Translations under genes and position numbers: made by a program
Shown: positions 1 through 7,989 of the stretch, one piece after another
Layout of the letters: the number at the start of each line of letters is the position of its first letter
How positions within the stretch are numbered: the stretch's first letter is position 1
The notes under the pieces: model-generated
What the model was told of the DNA's origin: nothing
Database searches by the model: none
The model's input: the letters and a program-made list of their open reading frames with translations, nothing else
Origin: Alphaproteobacteria bacterium
GTDB taxonomy: Bacteria > Pseudomonadota > Alphaproteobacteria > Micropepsales > Micropepsaceae
DNA: 64,000 nucleotides
Assembly: GCA_016783965.1 (NCBI GenBank)
Contig: JADHVO010000003.1
Span: 434,001-498,000 of the forward strand
Direction of reading: 5' to 3'

Positions 1-164
1 GGCATGCGCTGGTTGGGGTTCATCGCGGTGTAGGCCGGCGTGCGCGTGTCGCCGCGCGCGAAGTCGATAGGCACCAGCTCGTAAGGCACGCCGAACTGTT
101 CGGCGGCGAACAGTGTCTTGAAGGCGCGGGGACTCAGGGGAAAACCGTGCAGCTTGATCGTCAT
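1..164 (-). CDS. Glutathione S-transferase family protein, 3' part missing
   Basis: The first 54 codons are visible and the rest lies beyond the left edge. The N-terminus (MTIKLHGFPLSPRAFK, then FGVPYELVPIDF and AYTAMNPNQRMP) reads as the thioredoxin-like domain of a soluble cytosolic GST: beta-alpha-beta start, an S-P pair where the glutathione-activating residue normally lies, and the NP-x-x-x-x-P segment leading to the cis-proline. GSTs conjugate glutathione to electrophiles or reduce peroxides; the substrate cannot be told. It starts one base after the stop of the SRPBCC gene before it, so it is the fourth gene of the arsR-led operon, which suggests induction by the same signal. Confidence 0.85.
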   Translation of the reverse strand, partial: MTIKLHGFPLSPRAFKTLFAAEQFGVPYELVPIDFARGDTRTPAYTAMNPNQRM

Positions 165-165
165 G

Positions 166-720
166 TCAGTGCTCCTTGGCTTCGGGGGAACCGGTTTCCA
201 TTTGCGATTTGAGACGGTTGAACTGCTCGCCCAGAACCCCGTCGACCGGGCCGGCGAGACCCGCCAGGCCGTCTTTCAGATAGCCGCCGACATCGTAGGT
301 GACGGTGAGATCCGTCCCGCCGGCGCCCGGCTTCAGCACAACCGTCATCGCTCCGTCGACGCCCAGGCCCTGCAGCGGGCCCAGCGGACCGCGCAGCACG
401 AGCTGGCTGTTGGGCATGAAGCGGAACACGATCATGTGCTGCACGCTGCCGCCGTCCGGCAGCTTCTCGCACCAGCAGCCGCCGGCGCGCGGATCGAGCG
501 TGAGGTTGGCGGCACTTTTCGAAAAGGTGTGTGCCGGGTTCCACCAATGCGACGGCGCGACCAACTCGGCCCAGACCTTGTCCGGCGCCGCGGCGATGTG
601 GACGGTCTCGACCACCGAAAAGCCATTGGTGGCGGAGCTGGCGACCGCCGCATGCGCCGCGCCGCCGGCGAGCGCACTTGCGACGGCCAGGCCGAGCGCG
701 GCGTGCAGAACCTGGTGCAT
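166..720 (-). CDS. Exported SRPBCC (START-like) family protein
   Basis: The 184-residue product has a clear Sec signal peptide (MHQVLHAALGL, hydrophobic core, AHA cleavage site near residue 22). An SRPBCC fold follows: VHIAAAPDKVWAELV at the first strand and helix, a W-W-N-P motif, and the C-terminal long helix. SRPBCC proteins form a deep hydrophobic pocket for small ligands. The start at 720 has a GGAGGG ribosome site; upstream in-frame codons run back into the neighbouring gene and are unlikely to be used. It lies 10 bases after a cytosolic SRPBCC gene and just before the GST gene. An exported member paired with a cytosolic one is unusual. Ligand unknown. Confidence 0.8.
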   Translation of the reverse strand: MHQVLHAALGLAVASALAGGAAHAAVASSATNGFSVVETVHIAAAPDKVWAELVAPSHWWNPAHTFSKSAANLTLDPRAGGCWCEKLPDGGSVQHMIVFRFMPNSQLVLRGPLGPLQGLGVDGAMTVVLKPGAGGTDLTVTYDVGGYLKDGLAGLAGPVDGVLGEQFNRLKSQMETGSPEAKEH

Positions 721-730
721 CGCGCCCTCC

Positions 731-1219
731 CTATGCAGTGGCTTCTGCTGCCTTGCGGAACAGGTCGAGGATGCCGTTCCACCCGCCGTCGCTGTTGACC
801 GCCGCACGCATCTTCTCGCCGTCCTCGGCGCCCATGCGCTCGAAATTGCGATGCTCGAGCTCGACGCGAGTCCGGTTCGGACCCTCGGCGATGAAACGGA
901 CTTCGACTTCGGAACCAACCGTCGCGTCATGCTTCCACGCGCCGTTGATGTCCCAGCTGTGGACGAGGCGATGCGGCGGATCCCACACCTTCACGATGCC
1001 GGGCACGGTGGTGCTGCCGTCCTCGTGCTCGACAAACCAGCGGCCGCCGACGCGCGGCTCGATCGTCGAGTGCTTGTAGGCGGCGGCGCCGATGTGATGG
1101 GTGCGCGGCCACCACTTGTCCATCTGCTGCGTGAACACGTCGAATGCCCGCTGCTGCGGGGCGTTGACGGTAATCGTCTTGTTCACGGGTGCGATGGTGA
1201 CGGTCCTTGCCATGCTCAT
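731..1219 (-). CDS. SRPBCC / AHSA1-like domain protein
   Basis: This 162-residue cytosolic protein has the AHSA1 (activator of Hsp90 ATPase-like) SRPBCC layout: an opening TITVNAPQQRAFDVFT strand-helix, KWWPRTHHIG, a GGRWFVEHEDG hairpin, W-D-P-P-H-R-L, and the closing helix with GWNGILDLF. Such proteins commonly sit directly behind SdpR-type ArsR regulators, as here. Its ATG overlaps the arsR stop by four bases (ATGA), so the two are translationally coupled. A second in-frame ATG two codons later is equally possible. Function beyond ligand binding is not known. Confidence 0.85.
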   Translation of the reverse strand: MSMARTVTIAPVNKTITVNAPQQRAFDVFTQQMDKWWPRTHHIGAAAYKHSTIEPRVGGRWFVEHEDGSTTVPGIVKVWDPPHRLVHSWDINGAWKHDATVGSEVEVRFIAEGPNRTRVELEHRNFERMGAEDGEKMRAAVNSDGGWNGILDLFRKAAEATA

Positions 1220-1548
1220 TTGCTGTTTCCTTCGTCGTCTGGTTGTTCGTCAGGTTGTTCAACTTGGGCCTTGAACGCGTCGAGCGCGGTCTCCCAGAAC
1301 TGATCGACCCAGGCGCGCAGGCGCGCGAGACCGTGCGGATCGATGCGATAGATGCGGCGCGTGCCTTCCCTGTCCTCGGCCACCAGCCCGGCCTCCTTGA
1401 GCACCTTCAGGTGCTGCGAAACGGCCGGCCGGCTGACCGGCAATCCGTGCGCCAGACGCCCGACCGACATCGGCCCTTTGCCAAGCCGTTCAAAGACTTG
1501 GCGGCGGGTCGGGTCGGCCAGAGCCTGGAGCGCACTTCCGTAAGCCAT
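1216..1548 (-). CDS. ArsR family winged-helix transcriptional regulator
   Basis: The 110-residue protein is a full-length ArsR/SmtB winged helix: ALADPTRRQVFERL at helix 1, GLPVSRPAVSQHLKVLKEAGLV as the recognition helix-turn-helix, and a beta-hairpin with DREGTRRIYRID. No cysteine-rich metal site is seen, so it belongs with the SdpR-like, non-metal group that travels with SRPBCC genes. I chose the ATG at 1548 because the family begins right before the ALADPTRR helix; the longer reading (to 1599) would translate through the operator palindrome. It heads the operon arsR-SRPBCC-SRPBCC-GST and most likely represses it. Confidence 0.88.
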   Translation of the reverse strand: MAYGSALQALADPTRRQVFERLGKGPMSVGRLAHGLPVSRPAVSQHLKVLKEAGLVAEDREGTRRIYRIDPHGLARLRAWVDQFWETALDAFKAQVEQPDEQPDDEGNSK

Positions 1549-1566
1549 AGCTAACCGTAAGCTATG
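1546..1566. promoter_or_regulatory. Probable ArsR operator palindrome over the arsR start codon
   Basis: A 21-bp imperfect palindrome with 7-bp arms CATAGCT and AGCTATG also matches at the inner AC/GT positions. Its left arm contains the arsR start codon. ArsR regulators bind inverted repeats at their own promoters, so this is the natural candidate site. Binding itself is inferred. Confidence 0.5.
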
Positions 1567-1611
1567 ACTAACTAAAGAGTCAACAGCGATTTTCAGCACA
1601 GCGGCGATGGA

Positions 1612-3177
1612 TCAGCGCCAGCTTTCCTGGATGCCTTTGCGCTTGGCCGCAGTCTTCACCAGCGGGGGCGGGACGAGCGCAGTGGCCGCACCGAAGTAAT
1701 GGCCCTGTCCCTTGTCGAAGCCCATTGCACGCGCGGTCGCGACCTGCGCCTCGGTCTCCAGGAATTCGGCGACGGTTGCGACGCCGAGATCGGCGCACAT
1801 GCGGACAAGGCCGCTCAGCATGCGGTCATCGCGTTCCGACCTGCCGATGTTGCGGATCAGCGAGCCGTCGAATTTCACGAAGTCGACGGTGAAAGCCTGG
1901 AGATAGTTGATCGATGCGGCGCCGGCGCCGAAATCGTCGAGCCCGACGCGGAAGCCCATGGCACGCAGGGCGCCGATGGCCTTCTTGGCGGCTTCGAAGT
2001 CGGTGATCTCCGCCGTCTCCGTGATCTCGATCAACAGGCGCTTGCTGAGCGCGCGCTTGCGGGCCAAGAGACCGGCAAGCAATCCGAAATTTGCCGGGCG
2101 GCAGATCGTGTGGCCGCAGACATTGAAGGCGATGTCCTGGCCGAAGCTGGTGCCGCCTTCGACCACGGCAATGACTTTCATTGCGACGGCAAGATCGAAG
2201 GCATCCGAGATGCCCAGTTCTTCCGCGAACTTGATGGTCTCGCCGGGGCTGCCGTTGTCGAAGCGGGTCAGCGCCTCGAAGTGCGAGACGTCGCCCGATT
2301 TCAGCGTCACGATCGGTTGATAGGCGAGCGTGAACCGGCCCTCGGCTACCGTGTCGGTGAGCTTTTGCAGGCGCTTCTGTGTGTCGTCCATCATCTGGCC
2401 GAACACGTCGGCGGCGTTAACGTCGCCGCCCTTGAGCTTGCCGCTGGCGAACTGGTCGACGACATAGCGCGCGACAAGGGTTCGCTGACCGTCGCTGAGG
2501 TTCTTGCCCTTGAGCGAGACCAGCGTTTCCTCGATCGCCAGCGTTCCCGCGCCGCCTTCCTTGAGCACGGCGCGAACGGTTTGTCCCAGGCGCTTCGAAC
2601 CGCCGACGGCATCCGCAATGACGCCGAACCGCGTTTCGGAGATGCGACCCGCCGCCTTGCCCATACCGGAGAGCGCCGTTCCGATGCGCTTCAGCAAGTG
2701 GTCGGACTTGTCCTTGCCAAGCCGGTTGATCGCATCGCTCAGGCCGGGGATGTTGACCAAAGCGAGCGCATCGCTCTCGGTCGCCTGCGCGGCTGCGTCG
2801 AGCAGGCCGTCGCGTGTCTCAAGGCCTGTGGCGGCATCGCGCTTTTTCAGCTCGCCGGGACCGCGCGACAGCGTGCAGGAAACATGCGCATCGTTCTCCG
2901 CGAGGCGGAACATGGAGAGCGATGCGTTGCTCCCGGCCTTCAATCGGCACAGCAGGGGGCCGCGCCGTTCGCCTGTCGGCAGAGTCTTCAAGAGATGGTT
3001 GAAAGTTCCGGCAAACGCCGGATCGAATAGTGCCGTCGCCGCCGCGCCCGGCATCGCGCCGTTCGCCAGGTCCGCGACAGCCCCCGCGCAGAAGACTATC
3101 TTGCCCTGCGCATCGACCTCGAACAGGAAGTCGGCGTTGGCGAACGCAAAGCCGAGAAAGCGAGCGTGCTGGGTCAT
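1612..3177 (-). CDS. EAL-domain cyclic-di-GMP phosphodiesterase with degenerate GGDEF
   Basis: This 521-residue protein hydrolyses the second messenger c-di-GMP to pGpG, judged by its C-terminal EAL domain (about residues 275-505). The catalytic set looks complete: EALTRF near 299, FNVCGHTI (Asn), LIEITET (Glu), LDDFGAG (metal Asp pair), VKFDGSLI (Lys), AEFLET (Glu) and GQGHYFG (Gln). Residues 1-110 look PAS-like. Residues about 120-230 resemble a GGDEF fold whose signature has decayed to ETRFGV, so it should not make c-di-GMP but might bind GTP or be purely structural. There is no membrane segment, so it is probably a cytosolic sensor-phosphodiesterase. It stands alone between the arsR and puuD-like genes, all on the minus strand. 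Confidence 0.88.
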   Translation of the reverse strand: MTQHARFLGFAFANADFLFEVDAQGKIVFCAGAVADLANGAMPGAAATALFDPAFAGTFNHLLKTLPTGERRGPLLCRLKAGSNASLSMFRLAENDAHVSCTLSRGPGELKKRDAATGLETRDGLLDAAAQATESDALALVNIPGLSDAINRLGKDKSDHLLKRIGTALSGMGKAAGRISETRFGVIADAVGGSKRLGQTVRAVLKEGGAGTLAIEETLVSLKGKNLSDGQRTLVARYVVDQFASGKLKGGDVNAADVFGQMMDDTQKRLQKLTDTVAEGRFTLAYQPIVTLKSGDVSHFEALTRFDNGSPGETIKFAEELGISDAFDLAVAMKVIAVVEGGTSFGQDIAFNVCGHTICRPANFGLLAGLLARKRALSKRLLIEITETAEITDFEAAKKAIGALRAMGFRVGLDDFGAGAASINYLQAFTVDFVKFDGSLIRNIGRSERDDRMLSGLVRMCADLGVATVAEFLETEAQVATARAMGFDKGQGHYFGAATALVPPPLVKTAAKRKGIQESWR

Positions 3178-3237
3178 AGCGAGCCTTGACCCTGACAGCG
3201 CAAACTTAGCGGCAGGTAAAATTAACGACGTTGCCGG

Positions 3238-3984
3238 TCAGCCGCCGCGAAGCGCATCGCCGAACGCGCCGTAAATGCTACCCGAAATGGGGTTCTCGGC
3301 CCATTTCCATTCGGGATGCCACTGCACCCCGAACAGGAAGCCGTTGGCTGCGGGCATGGAGACGGCCTCGATCTGGCCGTCGGGTGCGACCGCTTCGGCA
3401 CGCAGCGAAGGCGCGAGCCTGTCGATGCCCTGGCTGTGCAGCGAGTTCACCATGAACGTCCGTTCGCGGACGATTTGCGCCAGCAGGCCGCCGGCTTCGA
3501 CCGTGACCTCGTGCGCCGGGCCGTATTGCACGTCGAGCGGCACGTCAGGGTCTTCGCGGTGGTCGCACCGGCCGGGCACCTCCTGGATATGCTGGTAGAG
3601 CGTGCCGCCGAGCGCAACGTTCAGCTCCTGGAAGCCGCGGCAGATGCAGAGCGTAGGCTTGCCCATCGCGATCGCCGCCCTGAGCAGCGGGATCGCCGTT
3701 CTGTCGCGATGCTCGTCCTGCATCACGCCCTCGCGCGGGGCTGGGCCGCCATACAGCCGCGGCGCGACATTGGACGGCGAGCCGGTGAACAGCAGGCCAT
3801 CGACGGCCGCGAGGATGTCTTCCGGCGCGAGCGGCGGTTCGAGCACCGGCACCAGCAGCGGCAGCGCGTTCGAGCCGTCACGTACCGCGTCGATGTATTT
3901 CTCGCCGACCATGTGAAACGGATGCTTGCCGCCGATGATGCGGCGGTCGCAGGGAAAACCGACGACGGGAAGCCGTCCCTTCAT
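3238..3984 (-). CDS. PuuD-like gamma-glutamyl-gamma-aminobutyrate hydrolase (class I GATase fold)
   Basis: This 248-residue peptidase-C26 family enzyme, in E. coli PuuD, frees GABA from gamma-glutamyl-GABA in putrescine breakdown. Seen here: a TGSPSNVAP oxyanion region, the nucleophile elbow CICRGFQELN with the catalytic Cys, and QWHPEW supplying the His and Glu of the triad. No other puu gene is in view, so the substrate is a family inference; other gamma-glutamyl amides are possible. Its start lies 4 bases after the lolA stop, so the two are probably cotranscribed. Confidence 0.85.
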   Translation of the reverse strand: MKGRLPVVGFPCDRRIIGGKHPFHMVGEKYIDAVRDGSNALPLLVPVLEPPLAPEDILAAVDGLLFTGSPSNVAPRLYGGPAPREGVMQDEHRDRTAIPLLRAAIAMGKPTLCICRGFQELNVALGGTLYQHIQEVPGRCDHREDPDVPLDVQYGPAHEVTVEAGGLLAQIVRERTFMVNSLHSQGIDRLAPSLRAEAVAPDGQIEAVSMPAANGFLFGVQWHPEWKWAENPISGSIYGAFGDALRGG

Positions 3985-3988
3985 CGCA

Positions 3989-4633
3989 TCACCGCTTCGG
4001 CCCGAAACTGTTCTTGTCGGGCAGCACGAACAGGGACGGTGCCATCGCCGCGCCCGGCTGGAGATCGCGGAGCGCTACCGTGGTGGCGAGGCCCTGGTTG
4101 TCGAGCACCGTCCATTGGCGCAGTTCGTATGCCGGCTCGGTGAACACCAGCGTGATGTTCGCTTTCGAATGCGCCTGGTTGGAGCGCATGTTGATCACCA
4201 CCGAGCCCTGCTGGTGCTGCATGCCGACGAATTGCGGGCTGTGGCGGAGGTCGATCGTCTTGTCGAGGATGAGATGCAGCGGCGTCTCGAACAGCGGATA
4301 GGTGTCGACGGTCCTGAGCTGGCGATTGGCGACCGCGACGCTATGGCCGTCGGCAACAAGCAGAACCGGGACCGGCGGATTGTATTCGAAGCGCAGCTTG
4401 CCGGGCTTCGACAGGTAGAACGTGCCCTCGCTCATGTCGCCGCTGGGCGCGATCTGCACGAAGCCGCCCTTCAGTGTGACCATGCCGTTCAGATAGGCAC
4501 TGATCGCGTCGAGTTCGTCACGGTCCGTCTGGTTCATCTCGCGCGTGCGGATGGACGGAAAAATCGAGTCGGCCGCGCCCATCAGCAGCGGTGTCGACAG
4601 GGCAACGAGCAGGACAAGAGCGAAGCGGCGCAT
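3989..4633 (-). CDS. lolA: LolA-type periplasmic lipoprotein carrier
   Basis: The 214-residue protein has a Sec signal peptide (MRRFALVLLVALSTPLLMGAA). The mature LolA half-barrel shows LNGMVTLKGGFVQIAPSGDMSEGTFYLSKPGKLRFEY in family order, then VLLVADGHSVAVAN and YPLFETPLHLIL. LolA ferries lipoproteins from the inner-membrane LolCDE exporter to the outer membrane through the periplasm. Length and domain order are normal for the alphaproteobacterial form. It lies between a TetR gene upstream and the PuuD-like gene downstream, all on the minus strand. The symbol is by family; orthology to the essential copy is likely but not proven. Confidence 0.85.
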   Translation of the reverse strand: MRRFALVLLVALSTPLLMGAADSIFPSIRTREMNQTDRDELDAISAYLNGMVTLKGGFVQIAPSGDMSEGTFYLSKPGKLRFEYNPPVPVLLVADGHSVAVANRQLRTVDTYPLFETPLHLILDKTIDLRHSPQFVGMQHQQGSVVINMRSNQAHSKANITLVFTEPAYELRQWTVLDNQGLATTVALRDLQPGAAMAPSLFVLPDKNSFGPKR

Positions 4634-4667
4634 GCACAGCGGGTTTAGCCGCCCTTTGTGGCGGCAG

Positions 4668-5294
4668 CTAGGCCGCGGCGTGGGTAGCAGCCCTGACCTC
4701 TGCCGACAGGTGTGGGCACAGGCCGTGCACCAAAAGGCCGAGCACGCCGTCCAGCTCGCGCTCCAACTTCGGCAGGGTGAGCCTGGACCAGAGCTGCGGG
4801 TAGCGGAACTTCATGGTCGCGGACTGCACCATCTCGGCAGTGAAGGTCTTGTCCGCGATGGTGAACTCCCCGCGGCGTTCGGCCTCGTTCATCAGCTCGA
4901 CGAGGATTTCGCGTTCCTTCTCGAGCATCCAGTTGGCGAATTGCGGGCGCTCCTGGCTGATGGTGCGCGCCATGTCGAGGGCGCGCGGGTCCTTCTCGAG
5001 CTTGTGATAGGTGCGGCGCAGTTCCTCGAACAGCATGTCGCGCAGCCGCTGGCCGGCATTCTTGCCAGGCGCCATGGCGAGCTTGCGCATGTGCTCAAGA
5101 TGCTTGAGGTAATCCTCGGTCGCGATGGCCTCGGCGATGTCGAGCTTGCCGGGGAAGAAGCGGTACAGGTTGCCCGGCGACATGTCGCAGTCGGCCGCGA
5201 CCTCGGCCATGGTCGTCTTGGCGTAGCCGAAATGGGAGAACCGCTTCTTGGCGGCCTCGACGATCTTCTCGCGGACGGTGTCTTTTTCGGCCAT
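4668..5294 (-). CDS. TetR/AcrR family transcriptional regulator
   Basis: This 208-residue repressor-type protein has a canonical N-terminal helix-turn-helix (KIVEAAKKRFSHFGYAKTT, then VAADCDMSPGNLYRFFPGK) and a variable all-helical ligand domain. The start at 5294 follows a GAGG-like site. It is divergent from gpsA and 34 bases upstream of lolA, so it may regulate itself plus lolA/puuD, or gpsA. The ligand cannot be inferred. Confidence 0.88.
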   Translation of the reverse strand: MAEKDTVREKIVEAAKKRFSHFGYAKTTMAEVAADCDMSPGNLYRFFPGKLDIAEAIATEDYLKHLEHMRKLAMAPGKNAGQRLRDMLFEELRRTYHKLEKDPRALDMARTISQERPQFANWMLEKEREILVELMNEAERRGEFTIADKTFTAEMVQSATMKFRYPQLWSRLTLPKLERELDGVLGLLVHGLCPHLSAEVRAATHAAA

Positions 5295-5326
5295 TGAGGA
5301 GTTCCCTACCCAAGCGGATTTCTTTT

Positions 5327-5338
5327 GTTGAGTTCAAC
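5327..5338. promoter_or_regulatory. Small palindrome in the tetR-gpsA intergenic region
   Basis: GTTGAGTTCAAC has 5-bp arms (GTTGA / TCAAC) around a 2-bp centre. It lies 33 bases upstream of the TetR start in an AT-richer divergent promoter region (5295-5405); the motif GTTGA recurs on the opposite strand near 5360. A plausible autoregulatory half-site pair, but short enough to arise by chance. Confidence 0.3.
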
Positions 5339-5405
5339 ATAAGCATGATTTCTGAATAATCAACAAAACGTTCAGTCTTCCATCTGAGAATCCACAATCC
5401 GAAAA

Positions 5406-6419
5406 ATGATAAAAAGCGGCATGGGTACAAACCCTTACTCGGAAATCGGGGTAATCGGCGGCGGTGCCTGGGGAACCGCGCTCGCCCTGGTAGCAGCCGA
5501 GGCGGGGCGCAAGACCCTGATCTGGGCCAGGGAATCGGAGGTCACCCAGTCGATCAACCGGGATCACCGGAACACGCCGTTCCTGCCAGGCATCCCTCTG
5601 CCCTCGACCTTGCGGGCCACAAGCGACATGGCGGAAGCGGCGAAAGCCGACGCGTTGCTGCTTGTGGTGCCAGCGCAGCATCTGCGGGAGTCGCTCATGG
5701 CGCTGGCGCCGCTGATTGCCGACGGCACGCCGCTGGTGCTGTGCGCCAAGGGCGTGGAGCGCGGCACGGGCAAGCTGCTCACCGAGGTGTTGGGCGAGGT
5801 TGCGCCGAAGGCAGAGCCAGCGGTCCTGTCGGGCCCTTCCTTCGCGCGCGATGTGGCGAAGGGACTGCCGACGGCCATTACCATCGCCGCCCGGCTCGAT
5901 GTCGCGCAGGCCCTTCAGGCGAGCCTCGCGCACGCGCAGTTTCGTCCCTATGCGAGCGACGACCTGACGGGCGTGGCGCTGGGCGGCGCGGCGAAGAATG
6001 TCTACGCGGTCGGTTGCGGCATCACGGACGGGCTGGGACTGGGCGAGAGCGCTCGGGCCGCGCTTCTGACCCGCGGCTTCGCGGAGCTGGCGCGGCTCGG
6101 CGAAGCGCTGGGCGCGCGGGCGGAAACGCTGATGGGGCTGTCGGGCCTGGGCGATCTGGTGCTGACGGCATCAAGCCCGTCGTCGCGCAACTTCGCCTTC
6201 GGGCTGAAGCTGGGGCGCGGCACACCGATAGCCGAATTGCGCGCACCGGGCATGCCGCTAGCCGAAGGGGTGGAGACCGCGCCCGCGCTGGTTTCCCGCG
6301 CCCGGGCGGCGGGCATCGAACTGCCGATCGCCGAAACCATAGCGGCGGTTTTGGATGGCGCCTTGCCGGCCGGCCAGGCATTGGAAAGACTGATGAGCCG
6401 GCCGCTCAGGCCGGAGTAG
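5406..6419 (+). CDS. gpsA: NAD(P)-dependent glycerol-3-phosphate dehydrogenase
   Basis: GpsA reduces dihydroxyacetone phosphate to sn-glycerol 3-phosphate, the backbone for phospholipid synthesis. The N-terminal Rossmann motif IGVIGGGAWGTALA is intact, followed by VLCAKGVERGTG and VLSGPSFARDVAKG. GGAAKNVYAVGCGITDGLGLG carries the catalytic Lys near residue 197, and TLMGLSGLGDLVLT is present. Length (337) is normal. The first ATG has no good ribosome site; the ATG at 5421 (MGTNPYSE) is an equal or better start. It leads a plus-strand run with an SGNH-like gene, yciI and an EVE gene. Confidence 0.95.
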   Translation: MIKSGMGTNPYSEIGVIGGGAWGTALALVAAEAGRKTLIWARESEVTQSINRDHRNTPFLPGIPLPSTLRATSDMAEAAKADALLLVVPAQHLRESLMALAPLIADGTPLVLCAKGVERGTGKLLTEVLGEVAPKAEPAVLSGPSFARDVAKGLPTAITIAARLDVAQALQASLAHAQFRPYASDDLTGVALGGAAKNVYAVGCGITDGLGLGESARAALLTRGFAELARLGEALGARAETLMGLSGLGDLVLTASSPSSRNFAFGLKLGRGTPIAELRAPGMPLAEGVETAPALVSRARAAGIELPIAETIAAVLDGALPAGQALERLMSRPLRPE

Positions 6420-6435
6420 CGCGAGGGGCATCATC

Positions 6436-7233
6436 GTGGTGGCGCGGATCGCGGCGGCGCTGGCGGGCGCATGCCTGCTGCTGTTCGGCGGCGGCGCCGT
6501 TGCGGGCGAGAAAGACCGCTATGATCCGAATGTCGTCTCGGGCGACTGGATCGGGCCCGCCGACATCCTTTTCATCGGCGATTCCGAGGGGCTCGGCTAT
6601 TTCGGTGCGCAGCTCTACCGGGCGATGGCGGGCGAGCACGACCCGAGGAGCGGTAAAGCGCTCAGGGTTTGGAGCTTCTGGACCTGCGGCTCGGACGCAC
6701 AGAGCTGGCTGGTCGGCGCCACTTCGTATTGCGGAATCCGCACCTGCAACAGCGCGGGCAGTTGCGCGCGCGACCATGGGCCTGACGACCGGCCGGGACG
6801 GGTCCACTATTCGGCTCTGCGTTATTATCTGGGCAAGGTCGCGCCGCGCATCACGATCGTGGCGCTGGGCGTCAATATGCTTTCGCTGCACGACCGGGCG
6901 TTCCACCGTTCATATGACGGATATCTCGAGGGCGTCGCGGCGCTGGCAGGCCAGGTGCGCGCGGCGGGCAGCCGCTGCATCTGGATCGGGCCGCCGCAGG
7001 TGGCGCTGCGCACGAAGTCCGCGGAGGACTACACCCGGTTCTCGACCGATCTCGGGCGCGCCGCGAAGCGCGCGGGCTGCGGCTACATCGACAGCAATCC
7101 GCTCAGCGACCGCCGCTATGTCGCGCCGCGGGATTCCGAAGGCATCCACTATCAGCCGACCGGCGAGAAGGCCTGGCAGGCGAATGTCTGGACCGTGCTG
7201 CGCCCCATATTGATCGGGCTGCTGAACAGCTAA
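6436..7233 (+). CDS. Exported SGNH-hydrolase-like protein
   Basis: The 265-residue protein opens with a signal peptide (MVARIAAALAGACLLLFGGGAVAG). Its GTG start is preceded by GAGGGG at good spacing. FIGDSEGLGYFG near residue 49 matches block I (GDS) of SGNH/GDSL enzymes; VALGVNML corresponds to the GxN block; DSEGIHYQPTG near 236 matches block V (D-x-x-H). A periplasmic esterase or sugar O-deacetylase is the likely class; the substrate is unknown. Several cysteines (WTCGSD, YCGIRTCN, SCARD) could form disulfides, fitting export. It sits inside the usual gpsA-yciI string, 16 bases after gpsA. Confidence 0.75.
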   Translation: MVARIAAALAGACLLLFGGGAVAGEKDRYDPNVVSGDWIGPADILFIGDSEGLGYFGAQLYRAMAGEHDPRSGKALRVWSFWTCGSDAQSWLVGATSYCGIRTCNSAGSCARDHGPDDRPGRVHYSALRYYLGKVAPRITIVALGVNMLSLHDRAFHRSYDGYLEGVAALAGQVRAAGSRCIWIGPPQVALRTKSAEDYTRFSTDLGRAAKRAGCGYIDSNPLSDRRYVAPRDSEGIHYQPTGEKAWQANVWTVLRPILIGLLNS

Positions 7234-7264
7234 GCTCCAGGCCGTCTATCGGGAGCCCGGGTTC

Positions 7265-7558
7265 GTGCCGCTGTTCGTCGTCATCGCCACAGACAAGGAA
7301 AATTCGCTGCCGCTGCGCATGGCGACGCGCGAGGCGCACTTCGCCTATGCGCGCGAGACCAACGTGGTGCGAATAGGTGGGCCATTCCTGAATGCGAAGG
7401 AAGAAATGGCCGGCAGTCTGATGATCTTCGAGGCTGCCGACCTGGAGGCCGCGAAGGCGTGGCACGCGGGCGATCCCTACGTGAAAGCGGGGCTGTTCGC
7501 GCACGCCGAGGTGCGACCGTGGAAGCTCACCTACAATCCCATCGAAGCGAAGGTCTGA
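7265..7558 (+). CDS. YciI-like protein
   Basis: This 97-residue YCII-domain protein of the dimeric alpha/beta ferredoxin-like fold begins at GTG. Visible marks are TREAHFAYARE (the conserved His), GGPFLNAKEEMAGSLMIFEA and AKAWHAGDPYVKAGLF (the Asp in the H-x-x-D-P-Y segment). The biochemical role of the family is poorly known. In alphaproteobacteria yciI often lies between gpsA and an EVE-domain gene, and that order is kept here. Confidence 0.88.
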   Translation: MPLFVVIATDKENSLPLRMATREAHFAYARETNVVRIGGPFLNAKEEMAGSLMIFEAADLEAAKAWHAGDPYVKAGLFAHAEVRPWKLTYNPIEAKV

Positions 7559-7570
7559 GGGGCGCAGCAG

Positions 7571-7987
7571 ATGCAGTACTGGTTGTTCAAGACCGAGGCC
7601 GAGACGTTTTCGTGGGAGATGCAGAAGGAACGCGGTGCCAAGGGTGAGCCGTGGAGCGGTGTGCGCAACTGGATGGCGGCGCGCAACATGAAGGCGATGA
7701 AGAAGGGAGATCTCGGCTTCTTCTACCACACGGGCGACGAGAAGCGGATCGTCGGCATCGTCGAGGTGATCGGTGAGTATCGCAAGGATCCGACCGACGA
7801 GACCGGGAAGTTCGGCCTGGTCGACGTGAAGGCGGTGAAGGATTTCCCGAAGCCCGTGACGCTGGCACAGGTGAAGGCCGATCCGCATCTCAAAGACATG
7901 GTGCTGGCCAAGGTCGCACGCCTGTCGGTTCAACCGGTGACGCCGGAAGAGTGGAAGTACATCTGCAAGCTCGGCGGCTTGAAGTAA
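7571..7987 (+). CDS. EVE domain protein
   Basis: The 138-residue protein is an EVE (PUA-like) domain on its own: MQYWLFKTEAETFSW at the start, GVRNWMAARNMKAMKKGDLGFFYH in the middle, and PVTPEEWKYICKLGG at the end. EVE domains are related to YTH and PUA folds and are thought to recognise modified bases in nucleic acid. It starts 12 bases after yciI and ends 2 bases before the convergent MDR gene. Full length, no oddities. Confidence 0.92.
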   Translation: MQYWLFKTEAETFSWEMQKERGAKGEPWSGVRNWMAARNMKAMKKGDLGFFYHTGDEKRIVGIVEVIGEYRKDPTDETGKFGLVDVKAVKDFPKPVTLAQVKADPHLKDMVLAKVARLSVQPVTPEEWKYICKLGGLK

Positions 7988-7989
7988 CG

